Origin: Scylla paramamosain
Taxonomy: Eukaryota; Arthropoda; Malacostraca; Decapoda; Portunidae
Reading direction: 5' to 3'
Length of the DNA: 64,000 bases
Assembly: GCF_035594125.1 (NCBI RefSeq)
Contig: NC_087186.1
Location: 1,586,228 to 1,650,227 of the forward strand
Each line of letters starts with the position of its first letter. Position 1 is the stretch's first letter. Both the position numbers and the translations under genes were made by a program. A model generated the notes under the pieces. It had not been told where the DNA came from, searched no databases, and saw nothing but the letters and a program-made list of their open reading frames with translations. This document shows, in pieces, positions 11,441-21,849 of this stretch.

Positions 11441-12907
11441 GTGTGGCAGCCGTCACCTGACACCTGCGGAGACAGGCTACGCGCCCGTGGAGGGCGAGGC
11501 TCTGGCTGTCGCATGGTGCCTTCGCAAAGCCCGCCTATTCCTCCTTGGGTGCCCCAATCTTCTCATCATAACTGACCATCGTCCGCTGGTGAAGCTATTG
11601 GGGGACAGGGAGCTGAAGGACGTGGTTAACCCAAGGCTGTTTGCCCTGAAAGAGAAGACCCTGCAGTATAGATTTCAGATCAAATACTTGCCTGGCAAGC
11701 GCAACCACGCTGCAGATTTCCTGTCTCGCTATCCGGCACTCTGCGCACCACCAGACATTGTGGATGAAGAGCAGGCCAGCGCAGTAGAGGTCGCAGTGGC
11801 GGCTGCGACAGTGGCAGCACTCGACAGTGGCGAGCAGATAGTCATGGACAGCGCGGCAGTGCTGCAAGCGGCCGCTGATGACCCAGACTATCAGCTACTC
11901 GTCGCGAAGGTAACAGCAGGAGACTGGAACCCACACCGGGCGCATGAGGTGGTCTGCTTGCGTCAGTTCTACACGGTCAGGGACAGGCTGGCGGTGTTGC
12001 AAGGCCTGGTCACTTACACCTACGAGCAGGGGTCAGTGCGCCAGGTGATACCGGTGGCTCTGAGACAACGTGTGGCGGCGAACCTTCACGCGGGCCACCA
12101 AGGGCTGGACGGGATGTTAAGGAGGGCGAGGCAAGCTGTGTATTGGCCCGGCATGGAGGGCGATCTGCAGCACCACAGGGACTCCTGCGCCGTCTGCAAC
12201 GCACACTCACCCTCGCAAGCCGCCGAGCCCCTCAGCCCCACGTCCCCATCTCAGTATCCCTTCCAACACACCGTGGCTGACTTGTTCCAGCTTGAAGGGC
12301 ATGTTTACTTGGCTTACGCTGACAGATTCACCGGCTGGCACGAAATAGCACACTTTGTCAGCGGCGCCACTTCAAGCAAACTTGCGTCAGTGTTTAGGCA
12401 ATACTTCAGCCGGTGGGGCGCTCCAGAATTAGTCTCCACGGACGGGGGAACTAACTTAACCAGTGAGGAGATGTGCAACTTCTTTGGGAGATGGGGAGTG
12501 GAGAGGAGAATAGCCTCTGCCCACTTCCTGCAGTCAAATGGACGGGCGGGGGCCGCAGTGAAGTCCGCCAAGAGGCTGCTGCGGCCCAACACGGGCGCTG
12601 GAGGCAGCCTGGACACTGACAGAGCTGCGGTGGCGTTACTACAGTACCTGAACACGCCTCTGCGGGGCGTGAACAAGTCACCAGCTCAACTGGCCATGGG
12701 CAGACAGCTACGGGACGGTGTGCCAGTCCACGATCAGCACTACATGGTAGACGTATTCTGGCGGCAGGCGTTGCGGGCAGGAGAGCGTGAAGCAGCGCGG
12801 CAACAAGAGGCATGGATTGACAGGCAGGGAACGCCAAGAACTCTGCCCCCCCCTCGCGCTTGGCACGCAGGTGTGGATTCAGGAACCGTCTACAAAGGTG
12901 TGGGATA
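11415..12907 (+). pseudogene. RNase H (part) and integrase, element 2, inactivated
   Basis: The frame resumes in RNase H (SGWRLALCGSRHL, EGEALAVAW, TDHRPLVKL, AADFLSRYP) and continues into integrase: HAGHQG and CAVCNAH zinc-binding pairs, VADLFQLEG and STDGGTN aspartates. The catalytic glutamate found in element 1 (NGRAEAAVK) is glycine here (NGRAGAAVK, codon at 12549-12551), so the integrase is predicted dead. A C-run slip near 12847-12853 shifts the C-terminus into another frame (12787-13167). Confidence 0.9.
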
Positions 12908-13168
12908 GGCGTGGCGTTGTCACTGAAGTGCGGCCGCACCGTCAGTACACGGTCAAGCTGGAGGGGAGTGGACGACTCAGATTACGCAACCGCCGGCCTT
13001 TGCGGCCTGTGCGAGGTGCCTCGCCGGCCCCGGCAGGCACAATCTCCTCCCCTTCCCAACCCCGGCCCCGCCCCGTCGCTCAGCAGGACACTGTGTCTCG
13101 CCCAGCACGGCGTGTCAGGCAGCCGGCATGGATGGCAGACTATGTCCCTGGTATGTCCTCACAATGAA

Positions 13169-13170
<2 letters not shown>

Positions 13171-13207
<37 letters not shown>
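13171..13207. repeat. (GT)n microsatellite
   Basis: Short GT run after the integrase stop, inside element 2. Confidence 0.95.
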
Positions 13208-13209
<2 letters not shown>

Positions 13210-13413
13210 CATGTGTGTTGGCGTGCATGTGTGCTTTTTCATGAAGGTCAGTTTTGTTGTGAGTGTCCTCACCGTTACTTTGTTTATTTTCTTATATAGG
13301 CTCTATGTTATTGTGCTCACAGAAGTCTCTCCTTTAGTTTCATTATTTTGTCATATCCTACGCTGTTCATTATGTATGTGACATGCCCATTGTATTATCT
13401 TGGGGGGGGGAGA

Positions 13414-13543
13414 TGTAGGATATATACGATATGTTGGGCCTGCCTCACCGGCAACACACCACCCGTTTGTAATCGGCAGTCGGCCTCAGGACTTTCAGTA
13501 ATAGACATGCACTCTACACCTCGTTTCACTCAGCCCTACTACA
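13414..13543 (+). repeat. 3' LTR of Ty3/Gypsy element 2
   Basis: 130 bp, starting TGTAGGATATATACGATATG and ending cctactaca, preceded by a G9 tract. It carries extra gggcctg-like bases compared with the 5' LTR. Confidence 0.9.
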
Positions 13544-13581
13544 CAACCGTAATCCGATTTCGAAAGAATAAGAGTTAAGTG

Positions 13582-13818
13582 CTAGGCCAGGAGGGTCTGT
13601 CTGTCAACGCCCCAAGAAGTATGAGCCAGAACCCTTAGGAGTGACATCGTTTTCGTACAAACTGCCTTAATTAAACGAAGGTGGGATACCCAAGTCAAGC
13701 GACTACCAAATATAAGTCCCAGGAAACGAGTTTCCTCCACACATGAGATTCTTCTATCATATAGATACAAGTCTGGGTCATGGTGAACACTATGAAGGCG
13801 GCAAAAATGCATGGCCAC
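13582..13818 (-). pseudogene. Jockey-2 RT tail
   Basis: AMHFCRLHSVHHDPDLYLYD, then CVEETRFLGLIFGSRLTW and LLRVLAHTSWGVDRQTLL. This is the conserved region just after the RT palm in Jockey-type LINEs (FLGL.FD.RLTW..H). A stop occurs at LLA*, after which the frame reaches the Ty3/Gypsy insertion. Confidence 0.8.
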
Positions 13819-14058
13819 AGTCTTCGAAACCGAGAAACGAAATCCCGGAAATGCGGCTCACTGAGAAATCCTATTGATTGCCACCTGCTGCTTCCTCTCA
13901 ACCAATGGAATCCGCGCCGCAGAAAAGGAGTTAGACAAGTCATCGACATATACGAGTAAGCTACCATGAACTTCCGGAAGTACACACAGTTTAAAGCTTC
14001 AGAGAAAAGAGTGACACTAAGTACTTGAGTGAAATGGGATACTTGCGGCACGCCATTT

Positions 14059-14208
14059 TCAAGTGGGCGAACTCCTGACAGATCGCCACCATCTTGCACC
14101 CGTGTAAAACGACGATATAAAAACTGTTGTATAAAAATAGGGAGTCGGCCACGGATACCAATCTCGAAAGACTAAATAAAATACCATGACAGCAGGCTGT
14201 GTCGTAAA

Positions 14209-14284
<76 letters not shown>

Positions 14285-14574
14285 AAAGAAAAGAAAAGAA
14301 AAAAAACTGTGACATGGTGATGCTTATTAGCAAATGCCTCACAAATGGAAGATTCCAGAGACAATAAAGCATCACTCGTAGACCTCATTTTCCTAAAACC
14401 GTACTGAACAGGAGATAAGTAATTGCCGCTCTCCAAGTACCTCATAATCCTGACATTCACTATCTTTTCCAGCAACTTACAAATGCATGAAGTTAAAGAA
14501 ATGATGCGACAATTGGTCGTTAGCTGATGATTTTTTCCAGGCTTTGGAATGGTGATAATTACTGCAACACCCAA
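14059..14574 (-). pseudogene. Jockey-2 RT N-terminal part with GA tract
   Basis: AVIITIPKPGKNHQLTTNCR, ISLTSCICKLLEKIVNVRI and SPVQYGFRKMRSTSDALLSL are RT motifs 1-2. The next motif should follow, but a (CT)n tract of ~70 bp has expanded at that point. Confidence 0.8.
14212..14283. repeat. (CT)n microsatellite
   Basis: About 72 bp of CT inside Jockey-2. Confidence 0.98.
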
Positions 14575-14755
14575 AGAGAATGGAAAATCACTGGTATCCT
14601 AAATAAAGTTATGGAGGCCAAATAAAAAGGTAAAAGCTTCATCGGACATGTGGCGCAAAAAGGAATATGAGATGTCATTGTGAACCGGGGATGAATCATG
14701 GCACTGAGACTAAGCCATTTTCTTTGTCTGAGACAAGCTCAAAGAAAATGGGACG

Positions 14756-15240
14756 TTATAAGATTCTACCAGGGGAGACTAAATTAATGCCAACAGATTC
14801 AAAATGGCGACTATAAAGTGCCATAGGTGCAGTTGGATCCTTTCTGGAGACACTAGCGAAGTACTCAGTAAACAAGTCGGCAACTGCCTTTGGGTTTGCC
14901 ACCATTCCCTCATCATGAGATAAAATAGGTGGGGAAGGTGCAGAGTACTTTCCGGATATTTTGCGGACTCTGTTGAAGACCTTGTTGAGTGGAGTGCGTA
15001 CTGTGATGGAAGAGACATAACTCTTCCAAGACTCCGCTAAGAAATCTTTAAGGTGTGACGTGCATGGGCACGCGCTTGTTGAGAAGCTTCCAAGCAGTGG
15101 ATGTCCCCACGATGTTGTAGAAGGCGAGAAAAGGCAGCACACTTTTCTGGAATGGCAGCTGTACAATTTGCTTTCCACCAGGGAACAGAACGTTTAGGAA
15201 ATCAACCAGAGGTCTTTGGGACGCACTGAAGAGCAGCATG
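14756..15240 (-). pseudogene. Jockey-2 linker between endonuclease and RT
   Basis: Recognisable pieces lie in several frames: LNKVFNRVRKISGKYSAPSP, HDEGMVANPKAVADLFTEYF and WWKANCTAAIPEK-like residues. This is the usual linker pattern (...NP..VA..FA.HF). Frameshifted. Confidence 0.6.
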
Positions 15241-15639
15241 ACATCAGTTAATTAAGTTACTGCCTCATCACAATCTCTTATCTTATCTACTGAGAAGGCA
15301 GGGGTGCTGAGTTCCGTGAATAAGTGTCAATCCGCCTTGTTTAGACGCCATCGGGGAGGACGTGACTGTGGTGCAGAATCAGTTGACTAATAAAATTGGG
15401 AAGTGATCGCTTACTTATAAATCTGGTAAAACATTCCAATTAAAATAAAAAAAAAAGAATTAGAGATGCTGAAAGAAAGATCTATTGTTGTAAAAGTATT
15501 GATTTGACTATGGAAATAGGTAATATCTCCGAAGTTAAAAAAATCCTGAATCCTCGATAAAAGAAGCAAGTAAAAGACCACGAGGATTGACAGCGTCATC
15601 ATCCCACAAAGGAGAAGGAAGAGTATTTACAAGGTTAAG

Positions 15640-16165
15640 TTCATTCCTTTCAATAGGAACACTTGGAGGCAGATAAAGGCTGCATAATGTATAATATCGA
15701 TTTATAAAAATCTTAACAGCAACAACCTGCAGCGACTAGTGAATCTGCAGGTTGATAAAAAGAATATCTGTGTGAATAAAGATGGCAGTGCCACTATGGT
15801 GGCCCTGACCAGGAATAGGAATAGAGAAGAAAGTACGATATCTAGAAGGACTAAATTGAGTGGAGTCTTCGAGCACTGTCTCTTGCAAACAAACATAAAT
15901 AGGCGAAAACCTAGAGGTCAACACTCGAAGTTCCTCCCAGGAGGCACGCAAACCGCGACAATTCCACTGCAGAATCTTGAATGTTACTATTTTGAGGAAG
16001 TTTTCAAGGAAACCCCAGAGAAAAGCTTTCCTCTGCCAACTTGACTAATTTCTGCTTTCCCGCCTCTCCCAGTGCTGCCACCTCCAATAGTGCTGCCACC
16101 CACACCCATCCCCCTGGTGTAACACTATCATCTTTCAAAAATTCTAGTGACTGAATCATGGGATC
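15640..16165 (-). pseudogene. Jockey-2 endonuclease N-terminus and ORF1 end
   Basis: ILQWNCRGLRASWEELRVL followed by YVCLQETVL is the start of an APE-type endonuclease (WN.RG...., LQET). Upstream, the frame reads leucine-rich ORF1-like residues. Downstream pieces (CSLYLPPS, DFNFGDI-like) are frameshifted. Confidence 0.75.
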
Positions 16166-16261
16166 TGGATTCAAACTGATTACTTTATAGGCAAGGAGGA
16201 CTCTTCAAGTACACCAGCCTCGGAGTCCCCACCTGGGGAGGGGACCATAAATGTCCCCAGG

Positions 16262-17509
16262 TCGGACTGCCTTTCTGTCGACGACCCTAAGTGTCTTGAC
16301 ACCCCCCTCAACTTTTTCTTCATTAACTTCTGCAACATTCGCGGTCTAAGATCTAATTTTCAATCTGTAGAACACCACCTCTCCTCTTCTAAACCTTATC
16401 TTCTTTTCCTCACTGAAACTCAGGTGTCTGAGGCAACTGACAGTAGCCCCTTTTCTGTTCCCTCCTACTTTCTCTATCCTCATTTTCGATCCAAAGCTGG
16501 ATGCTGCGTTTATGTGCGCAATGACTTAACCTGCTCTCGTGCCCACGCTCTTGAATCTTCCGAGTTTTCCACCATCTGGCTACGACTACAGAGTCACTCT
16601 CATACTAAATTTATCTGTGCTGTATACCTCTCTCCTAACTCCTCTGACTATAAGAAATTCTTTGACTACTGAACTTCCAAAATGGAGCACATTCTGACCG
16701 TCTTCCCTTTTGCAGAGATCTCCATTCTTGGAGACTTCAATGTTCACCACCAGCTTTGGCTCTCCTCTCCCTTCACTGACCATCCTGGTGAACTAGCCTA
16801 CAACTCTGCTATCCCCCATGACCTAGAGCAATTCGTGCAACACCCTACTCGTATTCCTGAGCGTCTTGGAGATACGCCCAACATTCTTGACCTTTTCCTG
16901 ACCTCTAATCCTTCTGCTTATGCTGTCACCCTTTCTTCTCCGTTGGGCTCCTCCGATCACAATCTCATATCTTTATTTTGTCCTATCACTCCAATCCCTC
17001 CTCAGAATCCCCCTAAGCGAAGGTGCTTCTGGCGTTTTGCCTCTGCTAGTTGGGGGGACCTGAGGAGGTATTTTGCTGATTTTCCTTGGAATGACTACTG
17101 CTTTCGTGTCAGAGACCCGTCTTTGTGTGCTGAACGCATAACAGAGGTGATAGTGTCTGGCATGGAGGCGTACATTCCTCACTCTTTTTCTCTTCCTAAA
17201 CCTTCTAAACCTTGGTTTAACACAGCTCGTTCTTGTGCTATACATGATAGAGAGGTGGCCCACAAAAGGTACTTAAGCCTTCCATCACCAGAATCTCATG
17301 CACTTTATATTTCTGCCCGGAACCATGCCAAGTCTGTTCTCCAACTAGCCAAAAACTCCTTCATTAACAGAAAATGTCAAAACCTTTCAAGATCTAACTC
17401 CCCTCGTGATTTCTGGCATCTAGCCAAAAATATCTCCAATAACTTTGCTTCTTCTTCTTTCTCCTCTACTTCAACCAGATGGCACCACTGCTATCACATC
17501 TATTTCTAA
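16262..17509 (+). pseudogene. LINE-A endonuclease, copy D
   Basis: Same endonuclease as copy A ([36 protein letters not shown]). It is cut at FFDY by a TGA stop and shifted near 17455-17470, where a base is missing relative to copies A and I. Otherwise intact. Confidence 0.88.
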
Positions 17510-19160
17510 AGCTGATCTCTTTGCTCAAACCTTTGCTAAAAACTCTACCTTGGACGATTCTGGGCTTGTTCCTCCCTCTCCTCCACCCTCTAACTACTTC
17601 ATGCCACGTATTAAAATTCTTCGCAATGATGTTTTCCATGCCCTCACTGGCCTAAACCCTCGGAAGGCTTATGGACCTGATGGGGTCCCTCCTATTGTTC
17701 CCCAAAACTGTGCCTCCGTGCTTGCACCTTGCCTAGTCAAACTCTTTAAGCTCTGTCTATCAACATCTACCTTTCCTTCTTGCTGGAAGTTTGCCTACAT
17801 TCAACCTGTTCTTAAAAAGGATGACCGCTCTAATCCCTCAAACTACCGTCCTATTGCTTTAATTTCCTGCTTATCTAAAGTTTTTGAATCTATCCTCAAC
17901 AGGAAGATTCTTAAACATCTATCACTTCACAACCTTCTATCTGATCGCCAGTATGGGTTCCGTCAAGGCAGCTCTACTGGTGATCTTCTGGCTTTCCTTA
18001 CTGAGTGTTGGTCATCCTCTTTTAGAGATTTTGGTGAAACTTTTGCTGTTGCCTTGGACATATCAAAAGCCTTTGATAGAGTCTGGCACAAAGCTTTCAT
18101 TTCCAAACTACCTTCCTACGGTTTTTATCCTTTTCTCTGTAACTTCATCTCAAGTTTCCTTTCTAACCGTTCTATTGCTGCTGTGGTAGATGGTCACTGT
18201 TCTTCTCCTAAATCTATTAACAGTCGTGTTCCTCAGGGTTCTGTCCTGTCACCCACTCTCTTCTTATTATTCATTAATGATCTTCTAAACCAAACTTCTT
18301 GTCCTATCCACTCCTACGCTGATGATACCACCCTGCACTTTTCCACGTCTTTTCATAGACGTCCAACCCTTCAGAAGGTAAACATATCACGCAGGGAAGC
18401 CACAGATCGCCTGACTTCTGATCTTTCTAAAATTTCTGATTGGGGAAGAGCAAACTTGGTATTGTTCAATGCCTCAAAAACTCAATTCCTCCATCTATCA
18501 ACTCGACATAACCTTCCAGACAACTATCCCCTCTTCTTCAATGACACTCAACTGTCCCTCTCTTCTACACTGAATATCCTCGGTCTGTCCTTTACTTATA
18601 ATCTGAACTGGAAACTTCACATCTCATCTCTAGCTAAAACAGCTTTTATGAAGTTAGGTGTTCTGAGACGTCTCCGCCAGTTTTTCTCACCTCCCCCCCA
18701 GCTGCTAACTCTGTACAAGGGCCTTATCCGTCCATGTATGGAGTATGCTTCACATGTTTGGGGGGGTTCCACTCATACTGCTCTTCTAGACAGGGTGGAA
18801 TCAAAAGCTTTTCGTCTCATGAACTCCTCTCCTCTAACTGACTTTCTTCAGCCTCTCTCTCACCGCCGCAATGTTGCATATCAAGCTGTCTTCTACCGCT
18901 ATTTTCATGCTAACTGCTCTTCTGATCTTGCTAACTGCATGCCTCCCCTCCTTCCGCGGCCTCGCTGCACAAGACTTTCTTCTTTCTCTCACCCCTATTC
19001 TGTCCACCTCTCTAACGCAAGAGTTAACCAGTATTCTCAATCATTCATCTCTTTCTCTGGTAAACTCTGGAACTCCCTGCCTGCTTCTGTATTTCCACCT
19101 TCCTATGACTTGAATTCCTTCAAGAGGGAGGTTTCAAGACACTTATTCATCAATTTTTGA
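17445..19160 (+). CDS. LINE-A reverse transcriptase and C-terminal tail (copy D)
   Basis: 571-residue open frame with a complete non-LTR RT for target-primed reverse transcription. Order: [13 protein letters not shown] (~75), [16 protein letters not shown] (~143), [19 protein letters not shown] (~174), [18 protein letters not shown] (~203), [20 protein letters not shown] (~264), [10 protein letters not shown] (~292, intact YADD), then the thumb and the conserved tail ending [13 protein letters not shown]. The first residues are a shifted remainder of the linker, so the real protein would begin in the endonuclease frame. It is the best-preserved RT of this family here, but is unlikely to be autonomous because the upstream endonuclease is broken. 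Confidence 0.9.
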   Translation: MLLLLSPLLQPDGTTAITSISKADLFAQTFAKNSTLDDSGLVPPSPPPSNYFMPRIKILRNDVFHALTGLNPRKAYGPDGVPPIVPQNCASVLAPCLVKLFKLCLSTSTFPSCWKFAYIQPVLKKDDRSNPSNYRPIALISCLSKVFESILNRKILKHLSLHNLLSDRQYGFRQGSSTGDLLAFLTECWSSSFRDFGETFAVALDISKAFDRVWHKAFISKLPSYGFYPFLCNFISSFLSNRSIAAVVDGHCSSPKSINSRVPQGSVLSPTLFLLFINDLLNQTSCPIHSYADDTTLHFSTSFHRRPTLQKVNISRREATDRLTSDLSKISDWGRANLVLFNASKTQFLHLSTRHNLPDNYPLFFNDTQLSLSSTLNILGLSFTYNLNWKLHISSLAKTAFMKLGVLRRLRQFFSPPPQLLTLYKGLIRPCMEYASHVWGGSTHTALLDRVESKAFRLMNSSPLTDFLQPLSHRRNVAYQAVFYRYFHANCSSDLANCMPPLLPRPRCTRLSSFSHPYSVHLSNARVNQYSQSFISFSGKLWNSLPASVFPPSYDLNSFKREVSRHLFINF

Positions 19161-19430
19161 CCAGTGCTTTGACCCTTTTATGGGACTGGCATTTCAGTGG
19201 GCATTTTTTTTATTAGATTTTTGTTGCCCTTGGCCAGTATCCTTCCTACATTAAAAAAAAAAAAAAAAAAAAACATGGGGGACTCAAACTGAAAGAACAA
19301 CCAGAAGTATGGTAAATTAAATGAGAAAAAGAGGGTAACTATGCGCAGGAGATATCATAGTAACTTTGGAGTGTGACACACTATCGTACACCTGGCGTTC
19401 ATACCCACACTCTCTCTTTTCTTTTCTTTT

Positions 19431-19434
<4 letters not shown>

Positions 19435-19506
<72 letters not shown>
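19435..19506. repeat. (TC)n microsatellite
   Basis: About 70 bp of CT between LINE-A copy D and the RTE element. Confidence 0.97.
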
Positions 19507-19509
<3 letters not shown>

Positions 19510-19555
19510 CCTTCCTTCTTTTCTTCTTCATACTCTCACTTCTCCTTCTTTACGT

Positions 19556-19751
<196 letters not shown>

Positions 19752-19752
19752 C

Positions 19753-20946
19753 TTACTGACGTGCCATATCCCGTAGGACGTCAGCAACCATGGTTTGCCA
19801 CTGCTCCCTGTCTCTAGTTGCTTGTATCAACTGAGCTGCAGACATTCCTCCTCCAGTTACTCGCACCAGTCCATCCATGTACTTCTGTCTTGGTTTTCCT
19901 TGTGGTCTCTTGCCTTCTATTTTACCAGTTAGAGATAGATGTTCCAATCCCTCTCTTCTCATAACATGGCCCAGGAAACGCATCTGTCTACTCCTAACCG
20001 TACTCATCAACTCTCTTCCAACACCCACCCTTTGCAACACTTCTTCATTTGTTCTTCTTTCTGTCCAAGATATCTTAAGCATCCTCCTCCAGAACCACAT
20101 CTCAGCTGCTTGAAGTCTTTGTTCATCTGCCTTTCTCATTGTCCAGGGCTCACAGCCGTACAACAAAACTGACCATATAAGACATTTCACAAACCTTCTT
20201 CTTGTATCCATTGATACTTCAACATTCGTCACCAAGTTTTTAATCTTGCCAAATGCATTCTTTGCAAATACTATTCTCTTCTTTATATCCATCTCACATT
20301 TCCCATCACATGTGATCGTCCTTCCCAAATAATTAAAATTGTCTGTTTGTTTGAGGGATTCTGCATCAAGTAATATATTTATTTGTGGCGGTTGCTCCTC
20401 TTTGGATACTACCATCACTTCCGTTTTCTTTTTGTTAATTGTTAGGCCTTTCTGTCTGCTTGATCTATTTAGTGTGTTAACCAGGTCTTGCAGTTTGTCT
20501 TGGGATTCCGCCAGCATCACCGTATCGTGTGCATATCTTATGTTGTTGATGTTGATGCCTCCCACTTTTACTCCTTCCATAGCTCTTAAATCCCTCATTA
20601 TAATTTCACTGTAGTAGTTGAAGAGATCAGGGGACATCACACATCCCTGTCTCACGCCTCTCTTTATGTTCTGTGTCTCCGACTCTTTATCCCCTACTCG
20701 CACTGCTGCTTCTTGGTTCCAATATAAGTTATGTATTAGTCGAAGATCTTTACCATCTATTTCCAACCCTTCCAGCATTCTCATAAGGTCTATATGTTTA
20801 ACACGGTCGAACGCTTTCTCATAATCTACAAAACAAACATAAAGATCTTTCTTCACTTCTATTAATCTTTCTATCAACATCCTCAGAATGAAGTTCGCAT
20901 TCCTCGTACCTTCCTCCTTGGTGAAAACCACACTGTTCATTTCCAA
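19753..20946 (-). pseudogene. RTE reverse transcriptase, catalytic Asp replaced
   Basis: A 397-residue frame with YVCFVDYEKAFDRVKHIDLM, KRGVRQGCVMSPDLFNYYSE and GLTINKKKTEVMVV, then the tail LLYGCEPWTM and RQMRFLGHVMRREGLEHLSL. These are typical RTE-clade residues. The active box reads RYAHDTVML where the family has YADD: the first aspartate is histidine (codon at 20527-20529). The start of the RT lies in another frame (20819-21181: FITLPKIPGTLECNEHRTIS), so a frameshift separates them near 20850-20940. Confidence 0.9.
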
Positions 20947-21597
20947 TCTCAGGGAGTATTTTATTCCTCATTCTATCTAGAACCACTCGTAAAATTATTT
21001 TTGTTACCTGATTCATGATACTAATTGTGCGATGTTCATTGCACTCAAGAGTTCCCGGTATCTTGGGCAAAGTAATAAAAGTTGATTTATACATCTGCGC
21101 TACTCTCTCACCATTCTCATATATTTGCTTAGCAATCTCTGTTAACAGGTCTACGCCATATTCATCCAATGCTTCCAACATCTCCCTCGCTATCCCATCA
21201 TCTCCTGTTGCCTATCTTTTTTTTTCATTTTCTTTAAAGTTTCCCGCACTTCTGCCTTCATTATCGGTGGGCCCTCCCCATTGTTGTTCACATCAAGGGT
21301 TTCTGTCCTATCGTCATTGAATAATTCACCAATATACTCTGTCCACCTTTCCAAAATTGCATCTGCTTCCATCACTACTGTTCCATCCCTCTTTTTTATT
21401 CCAGTGCTAGTTATTGTTTTCTTTTTGTATGTTATCTCCTTCACTTTTTCATACGTCAGCTGTTGGTCCCTTTTACCCAGTTCTATCTCTTCACAGTTGT
21501 TGTTCATCCATATTTCCTTTGCCTCAATACATTTTCGATGAATTTGTCTGTTTAGTACATTATACTGTTCGTCATTTCGTAAGCTGTCTTCTTTCAT
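20819..21597 (-). pseudogene. RTE linker and RT N-terminus
   Basis: Two overlapping frames: 21190-21597 (RQIHRKCIEAKEIWMNNNCE, AILERWTEYIGELFNDDR, EVRETLKKMK) and 20819-21181 (KSTFITLPKIPGTLE, RTISIMNQVTKIILRVVLDR). They belong to one ancestral protein broken by a shift near 21185-21215. Confidence 0.85.
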
Positions 21598-21688
21598 CCA
21601 TCATGTGCAAAATCTCCTCTGTCATCCATGGTTTCCTTGCTCTTCTCTCTCTCTCTCTCTGTGATTAAATTGTTTCCTTCTTTGATAG

Positions 21689-21827
21689 TGTAGGATATAG
21701 CTGTTATATCTATCGCATACGGTACGATATGTTGGCCCTCCCGGCACCACTGTACGCTCTGCCGCTCTCGAGGCAGTCCAGGGAATAAAGGTCTTAAGGA
21801 AGCACTGCGTCTTCCTTACACCCTACA
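21689..21827 (+). repeat. 5' LTR of Ty3/Gypsy element 1
   Basis: 139 bp, starting TGTAGGATATAGCTGTTATA and ending cttacaccctaca. It contains GGGAATAAAGG, a likely poly(A) signal. Confidence 0.95.
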
Positions 21828-21845
21828 TGGCGCAGTGATTGGAGT
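21828..21845 (+). promoter_or_regulatory. Primer-binding site, element 1
   Basis: TGGCGCAGTGATTGGAGT begins at the LTR boundary. Same position and nearly the same sequence as in element 2. Confidence 0.8.
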
Positions 21846-21849
21846 AACC

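Larger units (their letters stand above)
10593..13543 (+). mobile_element. Ty3/Gypsy element 2, internally deleted, with LTRs
   Basis: LTRs at 10593-10716 and 13414-13543, primer site TGGCGCAGTGATCGG directly after the 5' LTR, and a G-rich polypurine tract before the 3' LTR. The 5-bp CAACC is duplicated at 10588-10592 and 13544-13548. The LTRs differ by an indel and several substitutions, so it is older than element 1. About 2 kb is missing relative to element 1: protease, RT and the start of RNase H. Confidence 0.92.
10475..16165 (-). mobile_element. Jockey-2: degenerate Jockey-type LINE, interrupted
   Basis: A second LINE family on the minus strand, reading from ORF1-like sequence and endonuclease (15640-16165) through a linker and RT N-terminus (14059-15240) to the RT tail (13582-13818). 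After the Ty3/Gypsy insertion (10593-13543) it continues at 10475-10592. Its RT frame resumes across that insertion once one copy of CAACC is ignored. Many frameshifts and a CT tract make it a pseudogene. Confidence 0.8.
16210..19273 (+). mobile_element. LINE-A copy D (plus strand)
   Basis: Starts at acaccagcctcggagtcccc, just inside the coding start seen in copy A, so the leader is missing. It ends in cttcctaca, tta and poly(A) at 19253-19273. The endonuclease is broken by one stop (TGA at ~16670, where copy A has TTA) and a frameshift near 17455, but the RT half is open. No clean target duplication was found. Confidence 0.92.

Noticed and set aside
16200..19285. Target duplication around LINE-A copy D (ggactc on both sides)
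   Set aside because: The hexamer is present near both ends but not flush with the element boundaries.
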